NCBI GenBank assembly: GCA_021804085.1
Contig: JAJZKM010000007.1
Span: 1 to 39,334 of the forward strand
Length of the DNA: 39,334 nucleotides
Direction of reading: 5' to 3'
From: a bacterium
Lineage (GTDB): Bacteria > Patescibacteriota > Saccharimonadia > Saccharimonadales > UBA4665
Position numbers and translations under genes: made by a program. Numbering within the stretch: position 1 is the first letter of the stretch; each line of letters begins with the position of its first letter. The notes below the pieces were generated by a model. That model saw only the letters and a program-made list of their open reading frames with translations, was not told the origin of the DNA and did not search any database. Shown piece by piece: positions 24,980 to 34,321 of the stretch.

Positions 24980-25305
24980 TACTTTATCTCCTTGCCGCTA
25001 GCTGAATATACTCTAACCTTAACGCCATCTTTATCGATATAGCGAATTCGACTTGCTTTCTTAAGGGTTGGTTCGTAAATTCCTACTTTAGATATGTCAA
25101 TTGGTTTGGTAATTTCAATTATTCCACCCTGTGGATATGATTTGTTTGGCTTCATATGCCTTTTAATAATGTTAATTCCTTCAACTGTTACTTCGTTAGT
25201 TGATGGGTGTGTTGCGATAACCTTCCCGGTTTTACCTTTATATTTTCCGGCTCTAACAATAACGGTATCTCCCTTTTTTATACGAATAGTGTTAAGTTTA
25301 TTCAT
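24979..25305 (-). CDS. rplX: 50S ribosomal protein L24
   Basis: The 108-aa protein has the KOW motif (RIKKGDTVIVRAGKYKGKTGKVIATHP) and VEGINIIKRHMKPNKSYPQGGIIE, the L24 signature. It starts 1 nt after rplN. L24 is an assembly initiator near the tunnel exit. Confidence 0.98.
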   Translation of the reverse strand: MNKLNTIRIKKGDTVIVRAGKYKGKTGKVIATHPSTNEVTVEGINIIKRHMKPNKSYPQGGIIEITKPIDISKVGIYEPTLKKASRIRYIDKDGVKVRVYSASGKEIK

Positions 25306-25306
25306 A

Positions 25307-25675
25307 CTAAAGTACCTCTGGAGCTAAGCTTATAATTTTTGAATATCCTTGTTCACGTAATTCTCGAGGAACTGGTCCAAAAATACGTGTAGCTCGTGGT
25401 GTTTTATCGTCAGTAATAAGCACAGCCGCATTATCATCAAATTTAATAGTTGAACCATCACTACGTCTAATTTGTTCCGTAGTTCGTACGACTACTGCCT
25501 TAACAACACTTTTTTTCTTAACTGTGCCGTTTGGATTTGCCGATTTAACTGTAGCTACAATAACATCTCCTACCCTTGCATAACGCCTACGGCTACCACC
25601 TAGCACACGTATACATAGAATTTCTTTAGCGCCACTATTATCGGCTACTACTAGTCTAGTTTCTTGCTGAATCAT
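25307..25675 (-). CDS. rplN: 50S ribosomal protein L14
   Basis: The 122-aa protein starts [28 protein letters not shown] and contains [25 protein letters not shown] and [28 protein letters not shown], matching L14 end to end. It overlaps rpsQ by 4 nt (ATGA). Confidence 0.98.
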   Translation of the reverse strand: MIQQETRLVVADNSGAKEILCIRVLGGSRRRYARVGDVIVATVKSANPNGTVKKKSVVKAVVVRTTEQIRRSDGSTIKFDDNAAVLITDDKTPRATRIFGPVPRELREQGYSKIISLAPEVL

Positions 25676-25977
25676 TTCTTTTTTTCCTTAGGTTCGATCT
25701 TTTGAGGTTTAATTACTTCAAGAGAGTCATCTCTTAAATCAGGCTTCTCTATTATCTTTACTAATGAAAAATGTTTTCTCTTACTCAATGGACGACATTC
25801 TTCAATTTCTACTTTATCTCCGACTAAAGCAATGTTTTTCTCATCATGAGCCATAATTTTTTTACTTTCAGAATACTGCTTATGATAGATCGGATGCGTT
25901 TTTCTACGTTCAATTTTTACGATAATGGTTTTGTCGCTCGATTTAGAACTAACTATACCGGTAATAGATTTAGACAT
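25672..25977 (-). CDS. rpsQ: 30S ribosomal protein S17
   Basis: The 101-aa protein has [29 protein letters not shown] and [24 protein letters not shown], the S17 OB-fold. The last 25 or so residues (a [19 protein letters not shown]-like tail) extend beyond the usual length of about 84. It overlaps rpmC by one base. Confidence 0.98.
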   Translation of the reverse strand: MSKSITGIVSSKSSDKTIIVKIERRKTHPIYHKQYSESKKIMAHDEKNIALVGDKVEIEECRPLSKRKHFSLVKIIEKPDLRDDSLEVIKPQKIEPKEKKK

Positions 25978-26177
25978 TATAGTTTCTCCTTAGCTAGTTG
26001 TTCAGATAAAACAGTTAAAATTCTAGCTAGGTCCTTTTTTTTATGCCTAACCAGCCTAACGTTAGTGGTTTCGCCTAATGATTGGCTTCTTTTTAGATCT
26101 ACTATTTCATCACGTAATTTAGAACTCTCTTTAGCTAGGTCAGATGTTGAAAGTTTTCGAATTTCGACAATTTTCAT
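25977..26177 (-). CDS. rpmC: 50S ribosomal protein L29
   Basis: The 66-aa two-helix protein is MKIVEIRKLSTSDLAKESSK followed by RDEIVDLKRSQSLGETTNVRLVRHKKKDLARILTVL, matching L29 near the tunnel exit where signal recognition particle and trigger factor dock. It sits between rplP (3-nt gap) and rpsQ. Confidence 0.97.
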   Translation of the reverse strand: MKIVEIRKLSTSDLAKESSKLRDEIVDLKRSQSLGETTNVRLVRHKKKDLARILTVLSEQLAKEKL

Positions 26178-26180
26178 ACT

Positions 26181-26594
26181 CTATGCCTCCTCTCTAACTA
26201 TAAAACGAGTCTTAACGGATAATTTGTGTGCGGCTAATCGCATCGCTTCACGAGCGATTTCTTCGCTTACGCCCTGCATCTCAAATAAAATGGTTCCTGG
26301 CTTAACCTTTGCAACAAAAAATTCTGGACTACCCTTACCGCTACCCATCTTTACGTCCAATGGCTTGCGTGTGACAGGAGTATGAGGAAATATTCTTATC
26401 CATATTTTACCACCTCTTTTGATATGTCGAGTCATAGCTTGACGCGCTGCTTCTATTTGCCTAGAGGATATTCTGTCGTGTCCTTGTGCCTGTAAAGCAT
26501 AGTCACCATAGGCAATATAATTACCAGATGTGGCGACACCTCTAATTTTGCCTTTCCTTACTTTACGATATTTTGTTCGTGATGGAATTAACAT
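26181..26594 (-). CDS. rplP: 50S ribosomal protein L16
   Basis: The protein is 137 aa when started at [19 protein letters not shown] (26594). The track start at 26633 adds 13 residues read from inside rpsC; the family start is preferred, one base after the rpsC stop, with GAGGT about 9 nt upstream. Motifs include [34 protein letters not shown] and [19 protein letters not shown]16 lines the A-site region of the 50S subunit. Confidence 0.97.
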   Translation of the reverse strand: MLIPSRTKYRKVRKGKIRGVATSGNYIAYGDYALQAQGHDRISSRQIEAARQAMTRHIKRGGKIWIRIFPHTPVTRKPLDVKMGSGKGSPEFFVAKVKPGTILFEMQGVSEEIAREAMRLAAHKLSVKTRFIVREEA

Positions 26595-26595
26595 G

Positions 26596-27225
26596 CTATA
26601 TGACCTCGCCCCTATAAATCCAGACTTTAACACCGATTAATCCAGTAGCAGTGTGAGCAGGTATGCAGGCATAGTCAATATCAGCGCGTATAGTGTGTAG
26701 CGGGACGGAACCGGCAATTTCTTTTTCACGACGACTCATTTCATTTCCATTAAGTCGTCCGGCAACTTCTATACGAATTCCTTTAGCTCCAGCGCGCATT
26801 GTTGCAGCACTCGCGCTTTTAATTGCTCTACGGAAACTCATTCTACGTTCTAATTGATGGGCTATGTTTTCGGCAACTAGTTTTGCGTAAAGATCTGGCT
26901 TTTTTACTTCTTCGATGTTTACCCTAACTGGAGATTTGTATATAAATTCAATAGCATCTTTTAGTTCTTGTGCCCCAGTCCCGCCACGTCCAATTACTAC
27001 ACCAGCTTTTGCGGTATGTATCGTTATAGTTGCTAGATTTGGTGTTCTACTGATTTCGACCCTATTAATAGCCGCACGACTACCTAGTTTGTCTACTATT
27101 AGCTTGCGAACCCTAAGATCTGTTTCTAAGTTTTTTGAGTAAGATCGTTTACCAGCAAACCAACGACTTGACCAGTCCTTGTTTAGCTGCAAACGCATGC
27201 TAATCGGATTAACTTTCTGACCCAT
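26596..27225 (-). CDS. rpsC: 30S ribosomal protein S3
   Basis: The 209-aa protein has [20 protein letters not shown], the KH domain ([22 protein letters not shown]) and [35 protein letters not shown]3 is part of the mRNA entry helicase. Length is slightly short because the usual C-terminal extension is absent. It overlaps rplV by one base. Confidence 0.98.
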   Translation of the reverse strand: MGQKVNPISMRLQLNKDWSSRWFAGKRSYSKNLETDLRVRKLIVDKLGSRAAINRVEISRTPNLATITIHTAKAGVVIGRGGTGAQELKDAIEFIYKSPVRVNIEEVKKPDLYAKLVAENIAHQLERRMSFRRAIKSASAATMRAGAKGIRIEVAGRLNGNEMSRREKEIAGSVPLHTIRADIDYACIPAHTATGLIGVKVWIYRGEVI

Positions 27226-27653
27226 TACTTTTTCTCCTTCTTGTCGTCAGCTATTGGTTTAGCTTTAGCCTTAGCTTTAGGCGCAACCTTGTTCAGTGGT
27301 TCTTTAGGTTTGACTTGTCTAATTTCGCCATCTACTACTACTCGAATATGTGAAGTCTTTTTCTGATAAGGATTAGCCTTGCCCCTTGCCGCTGGTCGTA
27401 TTCTTTTTAGTCTAGGCCCAGGAGTTACAGAAATTTCAGTTAATTTTAAAGTGTTAGGTTTGTATCCGTGGTTATAATCAGCATTAGCTCGAGCGCTTTC
27501 AATGACCTTCTTAACAGCAATAGCACTTCTTCGAGGTGTGTGTTCAAGTATAATCAAGGCATCATTAACTGTACGACCTCGAACTAGTGCAGCCACAACA
27601 GCTACTTTGCGAGGACTCTGTTTAACTCCTTTTGCAATTGCTTGTACAGACAT
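27225..27653 (-). CDS. rplV: 50S ribosomal protein L22
   Basis: The 142-aa protein has AKGVKQSPRKVAVVAALVRG, VIESARANADYNHG and PRLKRIRPAARGKANPYQKKTSHIRVVV, whose hairpin lines the exit tunnel. A Lys/Ala/Pro-rich tail of about 25 residues (KAKAKAKPIADDKKEKK) is added at the C-terminus. Confidence 0.98.
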   Translation of the reverse strand: MSVQAIAKGVKQSPRKVAVVAALVRGRTVNDALIILEHTPRRSAIAVKKVIESARANADYNHGYKPNTLKLTEISVTPGPRLKRIRPAARGKANPYQKKTSHIRVVVDGEIRQVKPKEPLNKVAPKAKAKAKPIADDKKEKK

Positions 27654-27655
27654 AA

Positions 27656-27934
27656 TTATTTCCTTGACGCCTTAGCTAATTTTCCGCCATGAGAGCGAAA
27701 TTTACGTGTAGGTGAAAACTCACCAAGTTTGTGTCCTACCATATTCTCAGTTATGAAAACGGGAACATGCACTTTACCGTTATGAACTGCAATCGTATGA
27801 CCAACAAAATCAGGAGCAATCGTACTGGCTCTTGCCCAGGTTTTTATTATGGTACGATCGTCTGACTCTAGTAAAGAAATTTTCTTTGCTAGTTTAAAGT
27901 CTATAAAAGGTCCTTTTTTAAGTGAACGGCTCAT
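27656..27934 (-). CDS. rpsS: 30S ribosomal protein S19
   Basis: The 92-aa protein starts [20 protein letters not shown] and has [30 protein letters not shown] and [17 protein letters not shown], matching S19 in full. It sits between rplB (3 nt) and rplV (2 nt). Confidence 0.98.
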   Translation of the reverse strand: MSRSLKKGPFIDFKLAKKISLLESDDRTIIKTWARASTIAPDFVGHTIAVHNGKVHVPVFITENMVGHKLGEFSPTRKFRSHGGKLAKASRK

Positions 27935-27937
27935 TGA

Positions 27938-28774
27938 TTATCTCCTCTTAGCCTGATGTCGGCTCCGGACTATATATTTATCGGTTGATTTATTGTGTCT
28001 TGTCTTTGCACCAAGTGTTTTTTGACCCCAAGGTGTTCTTGGTGCCTTCGCCATTCGGTGTCTTCCACCATCACCACCACCATGCGGGTGATCAACGGCA
28101 TTCATAACTACTCCTCTTACGCTTGGCCTAATGCCGCGATGTCTATTTCGACCGGCTTTACCAATGGAAATATTCTGATGCTGTTCATTGCCCACTGAGC
28201 CCAGGGTAGCAGTGCATTCAACACTCAAGATTCTGACTTCACCACTAGGTAGTTTTACTTGTGCGTTTTTATCATCCTTAGCTACTAGCTGTGCAGAGGT
28301 CCCTGCGCTTCTAACTAACTGTGCACCTTTTCCTGGTGTTAGTTCGATCGCGTGCACAAAACTACCTACAGGCATATCCTTAAGCTCTAATCGATTTCCA
28401 TTTTCTATTGGAGCTTCAGATCTGGCTTCAATTTTTTGGCCCTGTTTCATACCTTTAGCGGCCAAAATATAAAAATATACACCTTTTACGTCTTTGACTC
28501 TTGCTATGCGCGCACTACGATTGGGATCATATTCGATATGCTCAACAACGCCACTAAAGTCGTTTGGTAAAATAAAGCTTATATCCCTATAGAGTCTTTG
28601 GTTTCCGCCACCTTTATGTCTAGTAGTAATACGTCCCTGATTATTTCTACCTCTGCTGCGATTGATGCTATGGGTAAGCGACCGCAATGGTTTATGAGTA
28701 GTTATCTGATCAACATCTTGGCTGGTCATACCTCGCCGTGCATTAGTGGTGGGCTTATATTTAACAATAGCCAT
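27938..28774 (-). CDS. rplB: 50S ribosomal protein L2
   Basis: The 278-aa protein has the N-terminal RGRNNQGRITTRHKGGGNQRLYR, central domains and the peptidyl-transferase-associated loop VMNAVDHPHGGGDGGRHR. Length is standard. It starts 2 nt after rplW. Confidence 0.98.
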   Translation of the reverse strand: MAIVKYKPTTNARRGMTSQDVDQITTHKPLRSLTHSINRSRGRNNQGRITTRHKGGGNQRLYRDISFILPNDFSGVVEHIEYDPNRSARIARVKDVKGVYFYILAAKGMKQGQKIEARSEAPIENGNRLELKDMPVGSFVHAIELTPGKGAQLVRSAGTSAQLVAKDDKNAQVKLPSGEVRILSVECTATLGSVGNEQHQNISIGKAGRNRHRGIRPSVRGVVMNAVDHPHGGGDGGRHRMAKAPRTPWGQKTLGAKTRHNKSTDKYIVRSRHQAKRR

Positions 28775-28776
28775 GA

Positions 28777-29190
28777 TTACTTCTCCGCCTCACTTACTTT
28801 TTTCGCACGATGAATATGCTTTTTTGGCTTGCTTTCAGTTTCCTGTCGTTTATCAATTTCAGCTTGAACCTTTTGCTCGTGCTTTTCTTCTTCTTCGATT
28901 GCCTCGTAAAAAGGCAAGCTTCCTTCATGTAGAGTTACATATGCTTTATGCAAACTAGAGTCTTTGCCGGTTACCGAGGAACGTCCCTTTTTGATTACTG
29001 TTCTTCGTTTTTTGCCCTTAATGTTAACCTTATTAACTGATTTTACCTTAACGCCAAACTTTCTTTCTATTTCTCTTTTCACAGTTTGCTTGTTTGCTCC
29101 ATGTTCAATCTCAACAACATACACCTTAGAGTCCTTAAGGCTGTATCCTTTTTCACTTATTCTTGGCTTAATAGTTATTGGCTTATTCAT
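28777..29190 (-). CDS. rplW: 50S ribosomal protein L23, extended
   Basis: The L23 core is in residues 1-95 (ITIKPRISEKGYSLKDSKVYVVEI, NKQTVKREIERKFGVKVKSVN). Residues 96-137 form an added Glu/Lys-rich tail with probable coiled coil (FYEAIEEEEKHEQKVQAEID). L23 is the docking site for trigger factor at the tunnel exit, so the tail could reach that area. It overlaps rplD by 4 nt. Confidence 0.96.
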   Translation of the reverse strand: MNKPITIKPRISEKGYSLKDSKVYVVEIEHGANKQTVKREIERKFGVKVKSVNKVNIKGKKRRTVIKKGRSSVTGKDSSLHKAYVTLHEGSLPFYEAIEEEEKHEQKVQAEIDKRQETESKPKKHIHRAKKVSEAEK

Positions 29191-29846
29191 TTCTCGGTAG
29201 CCTTTACTGGATTACTTGGTTTTAACCAATTAGCTAAAACTTCTAATGCTTGTTTCGTTATTAAAACTGTTTCAGCGTCTAGTAGTCTGGCAACATTTAG
29301 GTAATTTGCTGAGACAGCCTTTACGTCTGGATTGTTACGGCTTGCTAGCTTTAATTCCTTACTTAGGTTTTCGCTAACAATTAGCGTGTATCCCTTAATG
29401 TTAATTTTTGCCAATAATTTATTTAATTCACTGGTTTTGCATGATTTCAGTTCAATATCTTCTATAACAATTATTGCATTGCGTTGATTTAAGGCACTAA
29501 GAGCGTGTCTAATTGCCGTACGTCGAGACTTAATATTAAGTTTATGTGAATAATTCTCTTCACCCGTTGGACCAAAAACTATACCACCACCTCTCCATAC
29601 TGGTGTAGTACGTGATCCTACTCTAGCGCGTCCAGTTCCTTTTTGTGGCCAAGGTTTCTTTCCACTACCACTTACTAGACCACGTGTTTTAGTGCGAGCC
29701 AAGTTCAACCTGCCATTAGCAAGGTAGGCATCGTATGCTTGATGAAGTAATTGTTGATTAATTCGTTCTATTTCGAAAATTACTGGATCTAGCTTAATTG
29801 GTGTAGTGGACTTAGAACCCGTCTTAGTATATGTAGTTGCTGACAT
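29187..29846 (-). CDS. rplD: 50S ribosomal protein L4
   Basis: The 219-aa protein has the tunnel loop TRGLVSGSGKKPWPQKGTGRARVGSRTTPVWRGGGIVFGP and the C-terminal domain (TLIVSENLSKELKLASRN and NVARLLDAETVLITKQAL). In E. coli L4 represses its own operon through the leader; a hairpin leader is present upstream of rplC here. It overlaps rplC by one base. Confidence 0.98.
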   Translation of the reverse strand: MSATTYTKTGSKSTTPIKLDPVIFEIERINQQLLHQAYDAYLANGRLNLARTKTRGLVSGSGKKPWPQKGTGRARVGSRTTPVWRGGGIVFGPTGEENYSHKLNIKSRRTAIRHALSALNQRNAIIVIEDIELKSCKTSELNKLLAKINIKGYTLIVSENLSKELKLASRNNPDVKAVSANYLNVARLLDAETVLITKQALEVLANWLKPSNPVKATEK

Positions 29847-30454
29847 TACTTCATTTCCTTTACAATAACTATACCCTTGTTAGGTCCGGGGACTGAACCT
29901 ACGACTCCAATAGTATTATTTTCTATGTCTATATAACCTATATGTAATCCCTGAGTAGTTACCTTGACGTGTCCCATTCTTCCGGGCATTTTTTTACCCT
30001 TAAAAATATGTTGTGGGTACATTGACCCAATAGACCCTACTCTACGATAACTTCTACCACCGTGTGTTTTACGGCCACGGTGAAAGTTATGTCTTTTAAT
30101 TGTTCCAGCCCAACCCTTACCTTTACTAGTACCGGTCACAGATACTTTATCGCCTAAATTAAAAACATTGGCGTTTAATTTATCGCCAATGTTCATTGTG
30201 TCGCTATCGATATTTCGAAATTCTTTAATAATAGAAGCGTTTGATTCTGAATTTTTTAAAAACCCTGCTTGCGGCTTTCTTAGTTTCTTTTTATTGCCTG
30301 CACCAATAATAACTGCATCATACCCATCAATATCTAGTGTGCGCTTACCAACAACAATATTTGATTCAACGCTCAATAAAGTTAAGGGTACTATTTTCCC
30401 TTCGTCGCCAATCAAAGAACTCATTCCAAGTTTTCTGGTTATTAAAGCTTTCAT
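29846..30454 (-). CDS. rplC: 50S ribosomal protein L3
   Basis: The 202-aa protein has [48 protein letters not shown] and [24 protein letters not shown], the finger that reaches the peptidyl-transferase centre. It opens the main S10 operon, after a 205-nt leader with its own promoter. Confidence 0.98.
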   Translation of the reverse strand: MKALITRKLGMSSLIGDEGKIVPLTLLSVESNIVVGKRTLDIDGYDAVIIGAGNKKKLRKPQAGFLKNSESNASIIKEFRNIDSDTMNIGDKLNANVFNLGDKVSVTGTSKGKGWAGTIKRHNFHRGRKTHGGRSYRRVGSIGSMYPQHIFKGKKMPGRMGHVKVTTQGLHIGYIDIENNTIGVVGSVPGPNKGIVIVKEMK

Positions 30455-30505
30455 CTGATACTAATCTCAACCTTTATGTTAAGGCTAGACGTCCTTTCAT
30501 TAATA

Positions 30506-30532
30506 AACGGCCTAATTTAATGCTTGGCCGTT
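30506..30532 (-). promoter_or_regulatory. Leader hairpin upstream of rplC
   Basis: AACGGCC and GGCCGTT form a perfect 7-bp, GC-rich stem with a 13-nt loop about 50 nt before the rplC start and downstream of the predicted promoter. It is not followed by a T-tract. Position and form fit a ribosomal-protein autoregulatory target (in E. coli the S10 leader is bound by L4), but the protein that would bind is unknown. Confidence 0.45.
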
Positions 30533-30598
30533 GCTTTAGTGATTTTCTGGTAACTACTTGGGAGTTTAACCAAATTAATTCAACAAAGATACCATACA

Positions 30599-30627
30599 AG
30601 AGTAGCAATATTATTATACGATGTCAA
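30599..30627 (-). promoter_or_regulatory. Promoter of the S10 operon (rplC onward)
   Basis: A perfect TTGACA (30622-30627), 17-nt spacer and TACTCT (30599-30604) lie right after the rpsJ stop. The leader would be about 140 nt. tuf-rpsJ is therefore a separate upstream unit, with possible read-through. Confidence 0.65.
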
Positions 30628-30659
30628 TGCGTTGATAATATTACTTCAAGTCATTTTGT

Positions 30660-30986
30660 TTACATTTTTATCTCAACATCACAACCCGCAGGCAAAGAAA
30701 GGTTCATGAGACTGTCTATTGTCTTTGCTGTAGGATCAAAAACATCAATTAGGCGTTTGTGTGTACGCATCTCGAATTGTTCACGGCTTTTCTTAAAAAC
30801 GTGTGGGCTTTTAATAACCGTAAATGTTGATTTCTGTGTAGGTAATGGTATTGGACCTGCTAAACTTGCGCCGTTACGTAAAGCTGTGTCGATGATCTGC
30901 TTAGCAGCTTGATCAATCACTTTATGGTCATAAGCCTTTAGGCGTATTCTAATCTTTTGTCTAGGATCGGTTTTAGGTTCTACCAT
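30660..30986 (-). CDS. rpsJ: 30S ribosomal protein S10 (NusE)
   Basis: The 108-aa protein has [42 protein letters not shown] and [18 protein letters not shown], matching S10. It follows tuf by 3 nt and is separated from rplC by 205 nt, unlike the tight rpsJ-rplC spacing in many bacteria. S10 also pairs with NusG in transcription-translation coupling. Confidence 0.98.
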   Translation of the reverse strand: MVEPKTDPRQKIRIRLKAYDHKVIDQAAKQIIDTALRNGASLAGPIPLPTQKSTFTVIKSPHVFKKSREQFEMRTHKRLIDVFDPTAKTIDSLMNLSLPAGCDVEIKM

Positions 30987-30989
30987 ATA

Positions 30990-32171
30990 TTATTTGCTAA
31001 TTTTTGTAACAACACCCGCTCCAACTGTGCGACCACCTTCACGTATGGCGAATCTAAGACCCTGGTCCATTGCGATTGGGGAAAGCAATTTTACATTAAA
31101 TGTAATCGTATCACCCGGCATAACCATTTCTTTGTCTGCTGGCAATTCAACTTCGCCGGTTACGTCTGTAGTTCTAAAATAGAACTGAGGCTTATAACCT
31201 TTAAAGAATGGTGTATGACGACCGCCTTCTTCTTTCGTTAAGATATATACTTCACTCTCAAATTCTGTATGTGGCGTAATAGTACCAGGTTTAGCGAGTA
31301 CCTGACCTCTTTCAATATCATCACGCTCAATTCCTCTAAGGAGAATTCCTGCATTATCTCCAGCTCGACCTTCGTCTAGCTGCTTCTTGAATGCTTCGAT
31401 GCCAGTAACTACGGACTTTGCAGTAGGTCGAATTCCGACGATTTCTACTTCCTCGTTCATCTTTACTATGCCGGTTTCAATTCTTCCAGTAGCTACTGTG
31501 CCACGTCCCTTGATCGAAAATACATCTTCAATAGGCATTAAGAATGGTTTATCTAGATCTCGGACAGGCTCAGGAAAGTACTCGTCCATAGCATGCACTA
31601 ACTCCATAATAGAATCTTCGCTAGCCGCATCACCATCTAGTGCTTTAGTTGCAGATCCGCGAATGATTGGACAATTACGATCATAATCGTACTTAGCTAG
31701 AAGATCTCGAATTTCTTCCTCTACAAGATCAACTAGTTCTGGGTCTGCAAGATCCATTTTGTTCATATATACTAAAATACTAGGAACTCCAACTTGGCGT
31801 GCAAGCAATACGTGCTCACGAGTTTGAGGCATAGGGCCGTCTGCTGCGCTAACTACAAGAATTGCACCATCTATTTGAGCAGCACCTGTAATCATATTCT
31901 TTACATAGTCTGCGTGTCCTGGCATATCTACGTGTGCGTAGTGCCGTTTCTCTGTCTCATATTCCTCATGAGCTGTAGCGATGGTTATTCCACGCGCTCT
32001 CTCTTCAGGAGCCTTATCAATTTGATCGTAGGGAACGGCTTTGTTTACGTCGCTAGGTAATAATTTCGCTAAAACTTTAGTGATTGCAGCAGTTAGAGAC
32101 GTTTTTCCGTGGTCCACGTGTCCCATTGTGCCAACATTAATATGTGGCTTAGTACGGTCAAATATAGCCAT
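30990..32171 (-). CDS. tuf: Elongation factor Tu
   Basis: The 393-aa GTPase has G1 GHVDHGKT (17-24), switch [11 protein letters not shown]3 DMPGHADY (82-89, Met replacing the usual Cys), NKMD (137-140) and GSATKAL. Domains 2 and 3 follow ([42 protein letters not shown] end). It delivers aminoacyl-tRNA to the ribosome. AAAGGAGCTC is its ribosome binding site. No fusA, rpsG or rpsL lies upstream; the accessory region begins there. Confidence 0.98.
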   Translation of the reverse strand: MAIFDRTKPHINVGTMGHVDHGKTSLTAAITKVLAKLLPSDVNKAVPYDQIDKAPEERARGITIATAHEEYETEKRHYAHVDMPGHADYVKNMITGAAQIDGAILVVSAADGPMPQTREHVLLARQVGVPSILVYMNKMDLADPELVDLVEEEIRDLLAKYDYDRNCPIIRGSATKALDGDAASEDSIMELVHAMDEYFPEPVRDLDKPFLMPIEDVFSIKGRGTVATGRIETGIVKMNEEVEIVGIRPTAKSVVTGIEAFKKQLDEGRAGDNAGILLRGIERDDIERGQVLAKPGTITPHTEFESEVYILTKEEGGRHTPFFKGYKPQFYFRTTDVTGEVELPADKEMVMPGDTITFNVKLLSPIAMDQGLRFAIREGGRTVGAGVVTKISK

Positions 32172-32589
32172 TTTTGAGCTCCTTTGGTCGAATGATTTAC
32201 GACAAATTTAGATTATATTATATTTCGTTTCAATCTATTATAGTTTGATACGTTTTTACCGATGATAGTATAGTTAAAGCACTTATCTTTGTAAAGAGTA
32301 TTAACTATACTATTTTATCAATCAGTGCTCATGCCTATCAATAGATCATAATTATGACACTCAGAACTTACTTAGGCAAATATTATTTAACTATGATTAG
32401 ATTGTAATGAATTATGGTCTTTTATTTTAGATATTTATTCTTATTCCCAAGTAAGTAAGCCATAGCTTTTTCGTGTTTACTGATATAGATAATTTAGCGC
32501 AAAATTTTATCAAAAGGCACAATCTTTAAGAAAAACAATTTGTATTGTAATGAGATGCTTGCATAAGCATGTTTGTTGTTGACTGCGGC
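32172..32589. other. 418-nt intergenic region upstream of tuf
   Basis: It holds the tuf promoter and a roughly 90-nt AT-rich tuf leader. The rest shows no ORF. A perfect 6-bp hairpin ATGCTT-GCAT-AAGCAT (32555-32570) lies just beyond the end of the Nudix-fusion gene and may be its weak terminator, though no T-run follows. Confidence 0.5.
32267..32295 (-). promoter_or_regulatory. Promoter of tuf-rpsJ
   Basis: TTTACA (32290-32295), a 17-nt spacer and TATACT (32267-32272) on the minus strand form a near-consensus promoter 95 nt before the tuf start. Confidence 0.7.
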
Positions 32590-34272
32590 CTAGAGTACTA
32601 CATTGTCCTTAAGAATGTAATTAAGCCAAGCATCAGCGATTGACCTTTGACTTGCTTGAGTGTTCGAAAGAAGTTTTTTACCTTTAAGCTTATCTTTTCG
32701 TTCGCTAAAAAGTCTAGCGATACTAACAACAAGTTCACCTTGAACTAAGAAAATATATCTATCAACCGCTGCTGAATATAAGAAGTTAATAGCATTTCCA
32801 TCATTCATGAGATGGAAATAATGGCCACGCTTCGAGTATCGTGTAATGTTATCAGTAATCTTATCCTTGGTATATTCATTGTCAATAAATCGTAAATCAA
32901 ACTCATCATCAGATGATGTGACAGATACCAAAAATGATCCTCGTTTCAGATGTCTGAACTTTAAAATGTCTATTGCGTGAGATCCAGTTGCACAGAAAAT
33001 TACGTCACTGTTTTTAAGGAGATGTTCAATAGGTACAACTTTCGCTCCATCACATGATGCTTGTACCGCTCGCATCGGGTCAATATCACATATATACGGC
33101 TGAATGCCGCGTTGCTGCAAATATTGAAAGATACCTCTGCCTATTTTTCCGTAGCCGATAATACCGCAGCTTTTATAAGTGATTAATGTATTCAGGTTAC
33201 GTAGCACAGTTTCTGCAGCATGAGCAACTCCATTACCAACTAGCTGATCCTCAAAGCTTTTAAGAGGACTACGTGCCACCGATATAACACGGAGATTTTC
33301 CGGCAGGTTCTTTTCGTATTTTTGATGACCATTTTCCGTATCTTCAATGACACCCAGTAGCTTTTTGCCAAGTCGCTTCTTGATAAAATTGATGCTTTCA
33401 CAGAAATACCCCCCTATGTCAACCATACAAATGTTATCGTATTTTGCTAGTAAGTCTGTCAGTTCTTTTGGATTTTTTGAGATACTTTCTCGGGTAAATT
33501 GATCAAGTATAGGTAAACCTATTTCTTTTAAGGAAGTTAACATCTTCTTGTTAATTGAATTTGGTTTTGGAATTACACCAATAAGATTAAAGTTTTCCTG
33601 CAAACCAAGGATATAGCTTTCAGAACTAGGAATAATATGCGATATCGCAATCACTGATATTTCTTTACTGTGATTATCCGCAATTGATTTAAAAAAGTCG
33701 CGAGGATTTGGCTCGAGTAATTCCTCGATCCTGTCAACTACAGGCATAAAGTGGGGGTCGTCAGCAAAAATTTCCCAATCAATCCACTTGAAGTTGTTTG
33801 ACTCATTAGGGTCAATAATGATATCAGATTTTTCAGTAATATACAGATAGCGAAGGTCGTGATGATAATGTCCAGGTTCTTTTTTGCGAGAATTTTCAGG
33901 TATGTAGTGGCTATCAATATGGAATGGTACGTCCGGATAGCGGTTTAGAACAGGCTGTAATGCAAGATCCTCGACTTTCAGACCTGTTTCTTCTTCTAAC
34001 TCACGTAAGGCAGTCTCGATCGGAGAACTATCGCTTTTTTCAATATGTCCACCTGGTTGCAGTAGTTTACCGAGCGATTTGTGCTGCAAGAGGAGTATCT
34101 TCTGAGTATGTTTGTTAATAACAAAAGCACTAGCTGTTATATGACCTACAAAATTCTTGCGAGAAGTGATATCTTGATCACTTTGATCGAGCTGCTCAGC
34201 TAACAGGCCAAGGCTAACAGTATCGTCCGGATGAATGGTTATGTATTTTTCGTATAATTCTGTAATCTGCAT
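32590..34272 (-). CDS. Fusion of a Nudix hydrolase and an S-adenosylhomocysteinase-like NAD domain
   Basis: This 560-aa protein joins two families. Residues about 40-190 are a Nudix domain: LLQHKSLGKLLQPGGHIE and the box end ALRELEEETGL, in the GGHxE variant spacing. Residues about 205-510 resemble AdoHcyase: VDIGGYF (for DDGG), GVIEDTENGH (for EETTTG), SPLKSFEDQLVG (for SVTKSKFDNLYG, keeping Lys and Asp), then the NAD-binding GYGKIGRG (374-381), DIDPMRAVQASCDGAKV and DVIFCATGSHAID. Several substrate-site residues differ from true AdoHcyase, so hydrolysis of S-adenosylhomocysteine is doubtful. A role on a nucleotide or nucleoside-like substrate is inferred. It lies between tuf and a decayed IS. 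A TATAAT lies 19 nt before the ATG and no Shine-Dalgarno sequence is seen. Confidence 0.8.
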   Translation of the reverse strand: MQITELYEKYITIHPDDTVSLGLLAEQLDQSDQDITSRKNFVGHITASAFVINKHTQKILLLQHKSLGKLLQPGGHIEKSDSSPIETALRELEEETGLKVEDLALQPVLNRYPDVPFHIDSHYIPENSRKKEPGHYHHDLRYLYITEKSDIIIDPNESNNFKWIDWEIFADDPHFMPVVDRIEELLEPNPRDFFKSIADNHSKEISVIAISHIIPSSESYILGLQENFNLIGVIPKPNSINKKMLTSLKEIGLPILDQFTRESISKNPKELTDLLAKYDNICMVDIGGYFCESINFIKKRLGKKLLGVIEDTENGHQKYEKNLPENLRVISVARSPLKSFEDQLVGNGVAHAAETVLRNLNTLITYKSCGIIGYGKIGRGIFQYLQQRGIQPYICDIDPMRAVQASCDGAKVVPIEHLLKNSDVIFCATGSHAIDILKFRHLKRGSFLVSVTSSDDEFDLRFIDNEYTKDKITDNITRYSKRGHYFHLMNDGNAINFLYSAAVDRYIFLVQGELVVSIARLFSERKDKLKGKKLLSNTQASQRSIADAWLNYILKDNVVL

Positions 34273-34321
34273 GAATTCTACCGTATTATCTATTATAAAC
34301 CAGACTTTCTTTATAAACTAA

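Noticed and set aside
25846-26385. Plus-strand ORF of 179 aa
   Set aside because: Antisense shadow of rpsQ, rpmC and rplP; no family features or ribosome binding site.
26595-26633. Longer L16 start given by the ORF track
   Set aside because: The extra 13 residues are read from within rpsC and the family start [11 protein letters not shown] has its own ribosome binding site.
30337-30912. Plus-strand ORF of 191 aa across the rpsJ-rplC gap
   Set aside because: It covers the S10 promoter and is antisense to rpsJ and rplC; the translation has no protein-like pattern.
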